Of a stretch of 64,000 nt of DNA, positions 34,368 through 45,728 are shown piece after piece. The stretch comes from Metaphire vulgaris. Its lineage: Eukaryota > Annelida > Clitellata > Crassiclitellata > Megascolecidae. The translations under genes were made by a program, and so were the position numbers. The notes below the pieces were generated by a model that worked only from the letters and a program-made list of their open reading frames with translations, searched no databases and was not told where the DNA came from. Position 1 is the stretch's first letter. Every line of letters begins with the position of its first letter. The stretch spans positions 10,405,794-10,469,793 of the forward strand of contig CM030840.1 of the NCBI GenBank assembly GCA_018105865.1. Reading direction: 5' to 3'.

Positions 34368-35832
34368 CAATGTTCCCTCTAAGGTGCGCGCGTGCGCGTG
34401 CACGAATTTAAGTGGTAGCGCGCACAACATTTCTTTGTTTGCGCACAATTTATTTTGCCCAACGAGTATTATGTGCGTTTCCCAAAAGTATGATTTTGGT
34501 AGGTTCATTTGACCAAGGTGATTTATTTATTTAGGCCTGAGCGGTGTTAGTCGTGGTTGTTTATTTATCCCTAACCGCCAACGCGTTTGTTTTGCCCAAT
34601 CAGTGTCGTTTATATCTGCTGATATTTGTGCGCATGCGCAGCCTGCAGCTATAAATTTGCATAATAGGCACTATTATATGAACATTGCCCATTGGGTGAT
34701 TTGGGTCACGCATTTCATATGTGAGTCAATTTATCAAGGACACTGGGATTATTAGCACACATTTATGACATTTTGCTTGATAATATAATTTGACTAAAGA
34801 CAGACGTGAACAAATCTAGTAAATATAAGTTTTATCAAATCGCTTTGTTACTTCTTAATTAGGTTTTGAACAACTTTCATTTTTGCCAACGATATATTGA
34901 ATTTGAAATATATTGATATAAGTACTGTTTAATTTCTTACATTTATCATTGGTATACATCAGTGGTGCACAACTTCCGGCCCGCAGGCAACATCCGGCCC
35001 GCGACGACTCGCCATGTGGCCCGCAAGAACTACATGAAAATACCAATATATCATGCCTTCTCTCAATGCCGTTCGTGACGGTTTTAGAGCCCAGGATGTT
35101 GTTAAAAATTAAATCTATAGTGACTCATATCTCTAAATTTTGCTGCGGTCATGACAAGTGGACTGGGTCACTGAGCTTTACTGTTTGCTTAGCTGCAGAA
35201 AAACGTTGTATGCCTGCTATGTCAATCGACATCTGTAAGCTGGTTGCAGAGGTGCAAACAGCCACCATACTGACTTCCTGGTTTCAATCTTTCAAACTGC
35301 TAGTGACAAAGTTAAAACTGCTAGTAACAGATACAATGGTCCAATGAGTTTCGGTTATTGTACGCTAAGTTTATAACTTTAGATTATGAACCTTTTCTAT
35401 AAGTCTTATAGACTGGTATAAGAATACTTTAGATTGTGCTAAATATGTTTAACTTTAACATAGCATATAACAATAAACTTTATGTTTAGAAACTTATATA
35501 AAGGCTTAACCATGCCTAACTGTACTGATATTGTATAAGACACTTTACAGTAGTGTACAATGTATCTCAACTCAAAAAGTGATTTTGTACTAAATTGTAA
35601 TAAACTTCATGCAAAGACATAAATGGCAGTCGTCAGTTGAGTCTGGCCCCGATTGGCCCGAAGGATTTCAGAAATATAACTGTGGCCCGCAGCCGAAAAA
35701 GGTTGTGCACCACTGGTATACATAATAAAGCATTGATTGATTGATATTGATACAAGCGCTCATGACGAAACTATTTCTGCTCACGAAAAATCGGGTGTGC
35801 TCACGGTCTCAAAAAAATTAGAGGGAACATTC
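34368..35832. mobile_element. hAT element with CAATGTTCCCTCTAA ends, host of a nested hAT
   Basis: Ends CAATGTTCCCTCTAAGGTGC and TTAGAGGGAACATTC, perfect 8-bp duplications ATAGCAAT (34360-34367, 35833-35840). The subterminal region is rich in GCGCGC/GTGCGCG alternating tracts. Contains 34960-35715. Confidence 0.85.
34960..35715. mobile_element. hAT element with CAGTGGTGCACAAC ends, nested
   Basis: Ends CAGTGGTGCACAACTTCCGG and GGTTGTGCACCACTG, perfect 8-bp duplications GTATACAT (34952-34959, 35716-35723). GGCCCGC-rich subterminal blocks on both sides. Confidence 0.9.
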
Positions 35833-36115
35833 ATAGCAATGTAGCAAGTTAATTATCTCTTTTTCTCATATACTTCAGAAACATTTAACTTCTTAGATTA
35901 TTATCGTACATGAACTCAAACCTGCATGTCCTCTGCAGTAGACTGTTCATACTGACATATTAATCAAAAATTGAGAACTTTAATAATAGCTAATAATGCA
36001 AATACAGAATTTAAATGAAATTTCTAACAATAGTAATTAAATAGTAATGAATGTTTGGGGACTTTAAGAGTATCGGACTTTATTTAATCAATGAACAAAC
36101 AAAACAAACACTTAC

Positions 36116-37137
36116 TTTAAATTGACCTGAAGTCTTTTGCTTAATTTTCGCAACTAATTCATGTCCAGCGGAAACAAATACGGTCTCTGATAACTGAGCA
36201 TCATCACAAATAGCAGATTTAACAGAGCTGTCTGTCAATTTCTCTTGAAGATGCTCATCTTCTATTTCACATAAGTTCGGTAATAAATGTTCCTTTTTCA
36301 AACCTTCATCCAGTTTCCCTGCATCTGTAAATGTGCTTGAATCTGGGGCCATGTTAACAGTAGACTCTACACAGTCTGACCCAAAGTCCACTTGCATAAC
36401 TTCATTACCGCTAATTGCATCTTCAATGCCAGTAAATGTTTCTGCCTCCTTGACATAAAAAGTAACTGCCGGCTGGTTTGTATTTCCACTAAACTCAAAG
36501 GCTCCTTGTGTTTCATTTTCAACTGAAGCACATTCTTCACAGAGTTGATCATGTTCTAAGCTGTCTTCAGCACTTGTATCCTGACCAGTTCTTGAAGCAT
36601 TTTCAGTCTTTATGCCCGATTCAAGTTCACAACAAAACTCAATATTGCAACTGGCATCGCAAGTAGATTTTTCTAAATGATTTTTATCATTTCCTGGAAT
36701 GTTCTCTTTGTTTTCTGTATCTTTGTTATCAAAATCTTTCAATTCTACCTCAGTTGCCTCTGCCTCAGCCTCATTCTGCTGACCACTGTCTGCTAAAAGA
36801 TTCTCATCTTTACCAGAAGTTGTAGTTACTTCAACCAACTGACCACAGTACAGAAATTTTCTCAAGCCTGTTGAATTTCGAAGACAATTAGAATATGGAC
36901 CAGAATCAAGAGTGGGTTGTTTGTCATTCATTTCACAGCTGGAGCTCACTTCCTTGTCATTTTCATCAACAATGCAGCCAAGGGATTTTCTTTTGTCCCC
37001 TACACCAAGTTTCTGCATATTCTTGGTTGACTTGGTAAATGAAGCAGGCTCAGACAGTCTTTTCTTCTTTGATGGCTGAGGATTGGACACACATGGAACA
37101 GCTAAATTAGCATCTACACGTTTGAAGCAAAGCACAG
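36116..37137 (-). CDS. CHAF1A: CHAF1A exon 3 (large N-terminal acidic/linker exon)
   Basis: Longest exon, 340 codons plus 2 bases, open throughout. It starts at an acceptor (TTTTTAG) with VLCFKRVDANLAVPC, followed by a basic stretch SKKKRLSEP that could be a nuclear localisation signal. A long low-complexity Glu/Asp/Ser-rich region follows, as in the poorly conserved N-terminal half of CHAF1A. A PAVTF sequence resembles the PxVxL HP1-binding motif of the family with Phe for Leu; this is weak inference. It ends KTSGQFK at a perfect GTAAGT donor in phase 0. Assignment rests on the FKR motif, phase and position upstream of the KER exons. Confidence 0.8.
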
Positions 37138-37410
37138 CTAAAAAGCAAAACAAAATCAAGCAAAACAAAATCAAACCATCAGCCTGCAAATTCAAATATT
37201 AAATCCAATACAATTAAGGTTCAAGGTACAAGCATGGATTGACAATTCAAAACCTATTTTACAATAGAAATAAGTGCATCTTCAACCTGATGTTGCACTG
37301 CTATAATTCTGACCTTTAGGAATGTTACCCCCAGCTTCTAAATTTCATATTTGCAAAATGGCACTGTAGATAATAAGCAATGGACCAGCTTCTTGAAAAC
37401 TGTCTCAAGA

Positions 37411-37450
37411 TAATAATAATAATAATAATAATAAAATAATAATAATAATG
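37411..37450. repeat. (AAT)n microsatellite
   Basis: Run of AAT units in intron 2. Confidence 0.95.
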
Positions 37451-37724
37451 CACTTCTATAACACCATTTATAATATCCAAAGGTATCAATAGATGGTACT
37501 TCAAATCCATCTGTAAAAGACAAGGTCATTCCAGAGATCAGTCAGAGGGAAACAGTAAAACAAACTACGGAGGAAATGCTAATTGGAAGAGACGTGTTTT
37601 AAGCCCAGATTTGAAAATACTTAGTTTATTGGAAGATCTGACAACCAGAGAGAGATAGAGTTACAGATATTTTGACCCAGAAATAGAAAAAGCTCTCTTA
37701 CCAATTTCAGTGTTGGTTCTAGGC

Positions 37725-38826
37725 TAGACCCCTGCACGGGCCGGGCGGCCCGGCCCGCGGGCCGGGCTCAAAAGATTGCAAAATAAAACGGGCCGGGCTG
37801 GGCCAGATGAGTGACGGGCCGGCCGGGCTGCCATAAGTCGGCCCGTCCTCTGTTTAACCCATTAAGGAACCCCCGATCAAAGGAACTTGCCAATTGTTTC
37901 CGGTATAACGAATTAAAATGAATCCCCCTAAAGATGAATCACCCAGTCTTCTTTCTACGTGTAATAAATACTCCCCACCTCTTTATTTTACGAAGAATAT
38001 TAACACCCTCTGAAATGTAATAACTCCCTATAGTGATGTGCAGTAAAATGTATAAATGTAGTCATCAGATATGAAACTGTGCCAACGCACAAGAGATGGA
38101 ATGACGTAATTTGGGGCAAGTAATGTAGGGGAGTAGAAATTCTAATCCCGTAGAGTCTTCAAAGGCAGAGTCAGACCGATAATTATATTAGCATTACGCA
38201 ATACGCATTGTCCTTCTTGTCCAGATACGTATTCTAGTGACTAGCGTTGGGGCCTGTGTAGTGCCAGGATCGCTTGAGTGTATTGTTTGAAATACTTTGA
38301 TCTCCTTCGCCTTCGCCTTCTCTTCGTCACTACGTGGAAATCTTTAGACAGACAGACAGACAGACAGCCAGACAGTCAGACAGACATTCTAGAACAGTGT
38401 GGCAAGGCAAATCCTTGCAATTCCAGCGTCCAGTGCTGCCAGTGAACGGTCATTTAGTACAGCTGGGGCAACCATTACACAGCGTCGCACTGCTTTGGAC
38501 ACGGACACCATTGAAACATACTATTTTTGCATTCTAATGCTTAAACTGTATCGATCGGCTTCAATTTTGTTGCAGTATGAGTTGTTTTCAGTAGACACTA
38601 CATTTTAGTAAGAAGACTGTTATTAAAACGTCAACTGAATCATGACTGATTTCCCAAAAGTTAGGTTGCAAATTGTAATCGCAAATGAGCAGGCCGGGCC
38701 GGGCTTGAAATTTGGCGGGCCGAAACGGGCCGGACTCTAAAGAAAAAGCAATGAAACGGGCCGGGCCGGGCCAAAAGAGTGACGGGCCGGGCCGGGCTGC
38801 CAAAAGTCGGCCCGTGCAGGGGTCTA
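37725..38826 (+). mobile_element. hAT element with (CGGGCCGGGC) subterminal repeats and transposase end
   Basis: Ends TAGACCCCTGCACGGGCCG and CGGCCCGTGCAGGGGTCTA, perfect 8-bp duplications TTCTAGGC (37717-37724, 38827-38834). Dense GGGCCGGGC copies within 130 bp of both ends. The centre keeps a plus-strand hATC domain. An internally deleted derivative of an autonomous element. Confidence 0.92.
38396..38560 (+). pseudogene. hAT transposase dimerisation (hATC) domain fragment
   Basis: ARQILAIPASSAASERSFST then AGATITQRRTALDTDTIETY. It matches the C-terminal 'IPATSAPSERVFSTAGxIxTxxRxxLxxxxIExL' of hobo/Ac/Tam3 transposases. The rest of the protein is absent. Confidence 0.9.
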
Positions 38827-39179
38827 TTCTAGGCACATTTAACAATGGATCAGCAAATCTTGTTGAATGACATGCAATGTTTTAGATGGCTCAACATGGA
38901 TTTTAAACATTGAGCTTGGCCAGACTGCAGTATTTAAAAACCACGAGGCCAATTTTGAAATACAAGATCACCATACATATTATTGTAAGTCCCAGAATTA
39001 AGATGTCCTAAGATAATCTTAAGAGAAATTGTTATTCAATTCATAAAACCCATCTTAGTTCATCCCAACTATAACTCAAGATAATTACCTGCAATACAGG
39101 CCAACCAATCAGATAACTTGTGGCAATTTTCAGATTTAGGCCAGCCAATCATGAAGCTGCAAACTGTGCCATCAAGCAT

Positions 39180-40000
39180 GTGTTCATCATCGAATCGCCT
39201 GGACAGCGGAGGTCCGTTGTGCCAATCTACCGCTAGTGGAGGGTCCGCGCCCTAATGCAATGTTCCATTCGTGCGCTATAGCGGGGGAGGATCCATCTCC
39301 GATCTGCTGGTTCCAAGAACATCGCGGTCTCCCAGGGAGTCGTTTCCAGTTCACAGGAGGATGACATTCGTTAGGATGTGCTATGGCGCAGACAACCGCC
39401 ACGTGCTGGGGTGTTAACGTCCAGCCGTGCAACGCAGTGGCGTAGCGAGGGTATCCAGCGCCCGGGGGCAAAGTCTACTGTTGGCACCCCCAACACTGCT
39501 GATGAACAAAAAAAGGTCGTCACATTGTTCTCAGCGCCCCTCAAGTCTTAAAGTCTTACGGATGCCCTCTTCATATAATGGCTGACAAGCAAAAAAAGGT
39601 CATCGCTCATATGTTTTCTTCTTTATTATGCATTTCACTTGCCCAAATACCCAATTTTGGTGCCCCCCAGCCCGGCGCCCGGGGGCAGCTGCCCCCAACC
39701 CCCCTCACTACGCCACTAGTGCAACGTGTCCAAATAATGCCATGCGGCAGCGAGAGATGGTGTTGGGTATTAATGCCAATCCCGTACAAGATGAAATTAT
39801 GTCATTTGATATATGGTCAAACCAGTGAGCATGCAGAATCTGACATTGACAGTGCAGGTGGAAGGCCTGTAATCGTTTCATATCATGTTCTAAAAGTGTC
39901 CAAGTTTCTGAGCCATAGAGTAGAATGGGAAGGACACATGTCTGATAAAACGCAGCTTTGTGATGAGCTCGATGTGGCTTTGGCTCCATAAGCGCTGAAG
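39180..40000 (-). mobile_element. LINE C-terminal fragment, split by a hAT MITE
   Basis: Minus strand: AAFYQTCVLPILLYGSETWT, LLEHDMKRLQAFHLHCQCQI, FDHISNDIISSCTGL, MALFGHVA; then, beyond the insert, NWKRLPGRPRCSWNQQIGDG. This is the classic post-RT segment of jockey/RTE-type LINEs. Confidence 0.85.
39435..39718. mobile_element. 284-bp hAT MITE (CAGTGGCGTAGCG family) inside a LINE
   Basis: Ends CAGTGGCGTAGCGAGGG and CCTCACTACGCCACTA, perfect 8-bp duplications GTGCAACG (39427-39434, 39719-39726). Carries GCTGATGAACAAAAAAAGGT (39498) and GCTGACAAGCAAAAAAAGGT (39581), two copies of the cross-family module. Confidence 0.9.
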
Positions 40001-40225
40001 AGATCTAATATCATAAGCTGCTAAGTGCTAAGCCAGTTCAGAGCTCAGACGGTAGATGCACCTCTGACATCAGCTGCAGGATTGGCTTAGCAGCTTCTGC
40101 CATGAGATCACTTCATCAAGCATGTGCTGCAGGCAATCACACAAGATGAAGTAATCTCACCGGACAGATGCACAAGATGAAATATTCTGGCTTGGATTAT
40201 TTAGTAAAGGGTTGGACACAACATG

Positions 40226-40275
40226 TGCGTTGCGTGTGTGTGCACATGCGCGTGTGTGCGTGCACACATGTATGT
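40226..40275. repeat. GT/GC alternating tract
   Basis: Alternating purine-pyrimidine run (GTGTGTGCACATGCGCGTGT and similar) with Z-DNA potential. Confidence 0.6.
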
Positions 40276-40379
40276 GCAGTGCACTCCACTCAGCTGCAAT
40301 GTGGTTATCAGCAATTTCCATATAGATTCAAGACAAGCACTGGGACCGTTTTTGCTATAGTCTTCAAATTGACTTCAAC

Positions 40380-40486
40380 ACTCACTACTGTTGACAGTCT
40401 CATCGCATTTTATGCATTGGCCAAAGCATTTATGAAAGACAACTCTACCCAACACAGTTCTGCTGCCGTAGAAAGGCTGATCAGCA
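40380..40486 (+). pseudogene. hAT transposase C-terminal scrap
   Basis: FMKDNSTQHSSAAVERLISS resembles the 'xNTxLPSSAAVERLFS' stretch of hAT transposases; the frame runs straight into the hAT-like end at 40487. Confidence 0.5.
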
Positions 40487-40620
40487 GTGTTGTGCATTTA
40501 CTTTTCAAAAGTAGTTAATTACTGATTACTGATTACTTAGTCACAAATGTAATCAATTACAGTAATTAATTACTCACGTCACAAAAGTAATCTATTACTG
40601 ATTACTATTACTTTGTCAAT
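40487..40620 (+). mobile_element. Solo hAT end (CAGTGTTGTGCATTTACTTT)
   Basis: CAGTGTTGTGCATTTACTTT followed by repeated AATTACTGATTAC, the style of CAGTGTTGGGCAAGTTACTTT hAT ends. No matching right end found. Confidence 0.5.
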
Positions 40621-40624
40621 AATG

Positions 40625-41165
40625 ATAATGAAAAAATGATACAAGCCATATGCTTTGCAGACAATCAGGCGATGATAACAGGGAGTAAAAGAGAACTACC
40701 GGTACAAAGAATAATGGACAAACTAAATACAAAATCAAAAGAATATGGCATGAAAATAAACACACTAAAAACAAAAAACATGGTAATAACAAAGAGCAAA
40801 AATCCACCTAGATTCACCATAACAAGTGACACAATTCTGTTACCTTTGGAGCCTAACAGCAGAAGATTACAGATGCCAGGAGGAGATAAAGAGAAGAATA
40901 GCAATGAGAAAACAAGCCTTTTTGGACAGAGGAGAACTGGTAAGAGGAGGGCTAAATAGAGAACTAAAGAAGAGACTGATAAAAACGTTGATATGGAGTG
41001 TCACTTTATAAACCTCAGAAACCTGTTCTCTCCAAAAGAAGGACATACAAAAGCTGGAAGCATTTGAAATGCAGATATGGAGAAGAATGGAAAACATCAA
41101 GTGGACAGACAAAAAAACAAACGATGAAGTACTACAGATGGTGGATGAACAAAGATCGTTAATCA
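40625..41165 (+). mobile_element. LINE RT fragment, family D
   Basis: AICFADNQAMITGSKRE (F-A-D-N in place of the F-A-D-D box), IMDKLNTKSKEYGMKINTLK, then DIQKLEAFEMQIWRRMENIK and MVDEQRSLISTINN. Several frameshifts. Confidence 0.8.
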
Positions 41166-41179
41166 GCACCATCAATAAC

Positions 41180-41440
41180 GGTGGGAACAATACTCGGGAC
41201 CTTTGTTTGACCGTGAGAAAGTAACAATTATCAAATCTAATGTTTGTGTGAATAAACCAGTTCTCAACCTGAGCGACTTTTTAATTGTTACATAGGCTAT
41301 TTATAAATTTGTGCGTACGTATGCATTCTGTCGAGACTCCTCCCCCTTCCCGTACGCAAAATCTCCTAAATCCCAAACCCCCCTCAGTGCGTGCGTACTA
41401 TAGGGATGGACCCTTCCCACGACTAATCTTAAAGTAGGTC
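41180..41440. repeat. Fragment related to the interior of the 17486-18726 hAT
   Basis: GGTGGGAACAATACTCGGGA then TTTGACCGTGAGAAAGTAAC matches 17845-17890; followed by TTTTTAATTGTTACATAGGC as at 17943. An end-less internal fragment. Confidence 0.55.
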
Positions 41441-41737
41441 AACGACTCTAGTAACTCCACACTCACGGGTGTCTTGCGCTGCTTTCATCATTGCTGGCGC
41501 TCAAGTTAGCATCATTTATAGGCCAAATTGAAATTACGGTTAACCGGTTAAGGTTAAAAGGACTGGTTAACTGGTAACAACATCACAAGACAATATACTG
41601 GATATGCACATTTCTAGTGATCTGAGCTGAAGCATGAAAATGAATTATGGTAATCTTACTGACATTGCAACTGATACTTCTGATAATTGATGCAAGGACT
41701 GTGTAAGGCTTTATAATAAAGATTTTAATTATTTCTC

Positions 41738-41738
<1 letters not shown>

Positions 41739-41787
<49 letters not shown>
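41739..41787. repeat. (TA)n microsatellite
   Basis: About 49 bp of TA repeats. Confidence 0.95.
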
Positions 41788-41790
<3 letters not shown>

Positions 41791-42129
41791 GTGGAGTGAA
41801 AATATGAATATTCGAATTATGAAATCTAATACCTTTCAAAAGTTGTCACTTTCCATGAGTATTCCACATGAAAATTTTCAGTCTTAAATACTGACATCTT
41901 CTGACCCCAACAGGAGCCAGAAGTTTTTATTTAAGGAAAAAAGCGATAAAAAAATACAAATCTCAACGTTCCACGTGATCTAATTTTGAAACCACTACTG
42001 ATAATTAATACGTCGTTTTATTACGCATGTACTGGCTTTATGTAGATTGCTGTAATTCGAACGTTTATTTCTAAATAATGTTACGAAATCCATCGAAATA
42101 TCCGATTTTAGGCAACCCCCTACGGATGA

Positions 42130-42450
42130 TTTTGAATATGTTGCCAACAGTGTAGGACATGCTAATGGATTATCAGTGGGTAAGATCCAATCTGAAGAAG
42201 AACAGTAATCCTAACAAAGAGCCAACTGTTTCTAAAATTTCCGATGTCTTGGCTATGAAAATTAAGGATATATGGAGCAGAGCCTCCATTCCTACAGTGA
42301 CTATGACTCGAATTGTGCAGCTAATTAAGGGTCATCATGAAAAATAAAACAAACTACTATGGTATACTGCGTCAAGGATAAATGAAAAGTACGAACAGAA
42401 TGTCAATGATTTCTGAGAACTGGTCAGAAAAATTCTTCTTGACATTGCAG
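42130..42450 (+). pseudogene. Remnant of an unidentified, probably mobile, gene
   Basis: Plus-strand frame MLMDYQWVRSNLKKNSNPNK, KISDVLAMKIKDIWSRASIP, TVTMTRIVQLIKGHHEK, then after a stop INEKYEQNVNDF and LVRKILLDIAACK. The combination 'IWxxASIPTVxxxRxVQLIxxxHxK' with a terminal 'FDIAACKC'-like motif is one I associate with an uncharacterised, multi-copy animal protein family. I cannot name a function. Confidence 0.45.
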
Positions 42451-42454
42451 CCTG

Positions 42455-43465
42455 CAAGTAAGTAAGTGAGTAAGTTTATTGCTTCCAACTCATAGGCTGA
42501 ATGTACAAGCTCGCATACAGTCATTATAACTCATAGCACAGCAATTCAAAAAAAAACAGTAAGTGTCTTTAGGTCATCAAAATACAAGCCAAAGTGTCAC
42601 ACTTAATATAAAACAATCTATTTAAAAAACCTAGTATACAATCAAATTTTATGTCTTAAATCTAAGAGCAATGAAATAAAATTATTCTTATTAAGAATTT
42701 AATATCTTGCATGTTGGTAAATACATAAGTTGGAAACAATAGGTACCAAAAGGGAACAATGTTCCCGCAGGTAGGTACCCTAAGAATGTGGTAGTAATCA
42801 AGTACATTATAAATATTAAATAATTATCAGACAATTAACATACATGTAAGTCCTTGAGATATCAGAGTTCAATTAATTGGATAAGTTTCTTACTTAGAAA
42901 TTTAAAATTATAAATATGTAATAATTAATTAGTAGACAAAATTAACATAAGTCATTGAGATAGCAATAACTTTAATAATTAATTAATTGGATCAGTTTGT
43001 TATTCCGAGAGTAGTATATATTTTTTAATTTTTCTTTTAAATTCATTTAAATTTATTATATTAGTTATACAGGAGGGGAGAACATTCCATGTTCGAGGCC
43101 CAACAATTTTTATAGTAAATAATCTAGTGCTAGTTTTAGCAAAAGGAATAGTATATTGGTTATTAATTCTTACATTGTGATTATGTAGTCTGTTAATTAT
43201 TTTAAAATATTTACTTTTATAGAAAATTTGTGGTAAAAGTATTTTAGTATATTTAAACATAAAGATTGAGGTTTGTTGTTTATGAATATCAGCAATATTA
43301 AGAATATTTAAAGTTTTATATAGATTTATTGTATTGCTATACTGATTTTCTTTAATAGCTAATCTGAGTGACTTATTTTGAATTTTTTGAATCTTATCAG
43401 TAATACATTTATAATTAAAACCCCAAATAATATTACAATATGTTAGGTAGGGGTGAATCATTGTA
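42455..43465 (-). mobile_element. LINE C-terminal copy with (CTTA)n tail
   Basis: Minus strand: MIHPYLTYCNIIWGFNYKCI, KIQKIQNKSLRLAI, then VGPRTWNVLPSCITNIINLN and FKRKIKKYIL. Open for 153 codons, then a long 3' UTR ending in a CTTACTTACTTG-type tail at 42457-42475. More AT-rich than the other LINEs, so probably a separate family. Confidence 0.8.
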
Positions 43466-43513
43466 AAGTAAATGCTTAAAAGTGTGCTGAAAAGTGTGCT
43501 GATTGTTCGTTAT

Positions 43514-43880
43514 GGGGCTGTCCATTAATTATGTCAACAATTTTTGGGCAATTTTTGATACCCTCCCCCCCCCCTTGTCAACAACTGTCAACTTTCAGTT
43601 AACCCCCATAATTACGTCAAAAACTTTTGACCCCCCAGATCAATGACAGGTCCCAATAACAAGGTTAATATTTTTTGCGATGATGACCATTTTTTTCCCT
43701 TTTTTGCTCGTCGAGTGTCAAAATGTGATGGTTATGACCTTTTTCCCATGCTTTTTTCCATTATAATAAGTAGTATTCCATGAAATTTCCTAGTTTTTGA
43801 TTATTTGTAATAAGTGAAATTGTTGACGTCAACTTCTCTTGACCCCCTCCCCCTGTCAACAACTTAAATTTTAGCAAACC
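43514..43880. mobile_element. MITE with GGGGCTGTCCA ends (copy 2, right end lost)
   Basis: Left end GGGGCTGTCCATTAATTATG; the interior parallels 24833-25249 closely (TTGTCAACAACTGTCAACTT, TTGACGTCAACTTCTCTTGA). The right end breaks off just before CHAF1A exon 2. Confidence 0.7.
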
Positions 43881-43907
43881 ATTAATAGAACACAGAATCA
43901 AACAAAC

Positions 43908-43976
43908 TTTGCTTCAGCTTCTTCCCTGAACTTGTCTTTTTAGTTTCATGATTTCCACTGCACTCTGGTGAGAATA
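43908..43976 (-). CDS. CHAF1A: CHAF1A exon 2
   Basis: Encodes FSPECSGNHETKK then TSSGKKLKQ, entering with 2 bases and leaving with 1 base of the next codon. Joined to exon 3 it gives KKLKQTVLCFKR, which lines up without gaps with the vertebrate CHAF1A N-terminal KKLIQARLPFKR motif, a PCNA-binding-like element (Q-x-x-L-x-F). The acceptor is a good pyrimidine tract ending CAG. The donor GTTTGT is weak. A truncated MITE (43514-43880) lies less than 30 bp downstream of this donor. Confidence 0.78.
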
Positions 43977-44284
43977 CTGAAACAATACCAAAGTTAAAAT
44001 AAAAGTACAGCTTGTCTGATTATTAATTTATAATAAATGACATAACATAAATGTCAAATCTATTACTGTAAAATGTAAAATGTAAATTTCAACCTTCCTA
44101 CAAAATTCCTACATATAAGTTCATTCAAGAATTTATTTCAGTTTATGAAACATTCATCTTAAAAGCAAATAAAATTATAAACAGCCAAAATCATCATATT
44201 CATAGATATAGCCCATCTCATCATAAAGCTCAGTTCATATATTATATATATGAACATATATATGAACATATATATATGAACATA

Positions 44285-44510
44285 TGTATGCTCTTACCCA
44301 GCGTCGGGCTTTTGCAGTGACTGGACCCTCCCTATGGAATGCCTTAAACCCATCCATTCGGGAATCACTTCTTACTCCCTCGCTCTGCTCAATGCGAAAG
44401 CTGAAGTCTCATTACTTTACCCTGCGACTCCAATGCTAGGAGCGCCTCTGAGTAGAAATAGAAGAGGCGCTATACAAATGTCACATTACATTACATTACA
44501 TATATAGATA
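44285..44510 (+). mobile_element. LINE 3' end with (ACATT)n tail
   Basis: RAFAVTGPSLWNALNPSIRE then LCSMRKLKSHYF, followed by AGAGGCGCTATACAAATGTC and ACATTACATTACAT. Confidence 0.75.
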
Positions 44511-45429
44511 TATTAAGCACCTAAGAATGAATAGCACCAAAGGCTAGATGCTGATTGCACCTAATTAGATGAATTGTACATAAGCATGTCACTGGAAAAC
44601 ATTTTTTGTGAGGAGGGATTGCATCTAGAAAGAATTTTTTAATCTTTCTCATGATCATATAAATAAATTACCTAATTCTGTTTAAAAACTTGCAACAAAA
44701 TGAAAACAAAAAATACTACTTGCACTTGTGAATTACATTAAATCAAACATTTTATAATTACAGCGATAATCATACAATTGAATAGGCAAAGCACAAGTTA
44801 AGGCTAAGTTCAATGTCAATCATGTCTAAGCTTCATAGTTAGATTTACAATTCAATGCAAAGCAATTGCAAATTTTTTCCTCGCCTGGCAAGAAACCATT
44901 GCACCTTCATAGAAGTAATGCTCACGATCACCTAGCGATAAATGTCTGCATAACTTAAACTGATTCCCTGAATAAAGACTACAGGATGTCTGCCTCAACA
45001 ATAAGAATTTAGCTTTATCTATTCCAAAACCCAAAATTTTCTGTTCATTTGTAGTGCATTTATCGCCAGGCAATCGAGAGCAATATTATGCACATGCGCA
45101 AAGGTTTCCCATCAGGCAAACAAATTTCCAAATAAGGTACTTTGACTTTAACCACTAAGTTGCCAACACCCTGATGTGTGAATTTAATGGTTAAGTTGAA
45201 GTGTCAGTGTTCGGCAAGTACGTCGTCTTGCCGCTCAACAAGATGCGTACTCGAGTATTCGTGGCTGGGCCGCCAACGTCCACATCAGTACTCATTGAAT
45301 TTAATGATGCCCGTAAATGCACCAATCTTTCGTTTGGGTGGTCTTAGTAGGTCATGTCTTGCCAAGTAAAATTACATTTCTATGCTGACAAATGCAACTC
45401 TTTGAGCGCATTCAATGGCGCCCGGTCAG
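44511..45429. other. CHAF1A intron 1 sequence, nothing recognised
   Basis: A 73-codon minus-strand frame (44852-45073) has no recognisable similarity, and I do not call it a gene. Confidence 0.45.
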
Positions 45430-45728
45430 TGGCGTTGCATGGGTTGTTGGTGCAAGGGGTGGCTAAGCAAGGCATCAGGCCGAAAAGTATATTGACAGGC
45501 AAAAAACGGTCCTCGTCCAATCCGTCCATATTCTTGTATTACACTATCCTCCACATAGTTCTATAGAGCTAGCTAGAGCGCCTGTGGTGTGTCACTGAGT
45601 TAAAAACTCATTTTGGTATAGAATTTCGGATTTTTAAACTTTTCCCCTCAAAATGCTGCCCTCTGGCATCTTCTGCCTGGGACGGACCTCCCTCCCGTCC
45701 ATCCACCACCCCTCCCACCTACGCCAAG
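45430..45728. mobile_element. Decayed hAT MITE, CAGTGGCGTAGCG family
   Basis: Left end CAGTGGCGTTGCATGGG, right end CCTCCCACCTACGCCA, about 299 bp, with TTGACAGGCAAAAAACGGTC inside. No target duplication visible. Confidence 0.45.

Noticed and set aside
44852..45073. 73-codon minus-strand frame as CHAF1A first exon
   Set aside because: No start/donor arrangement with the phase needed by exon 2; 48091-48157 fits better.
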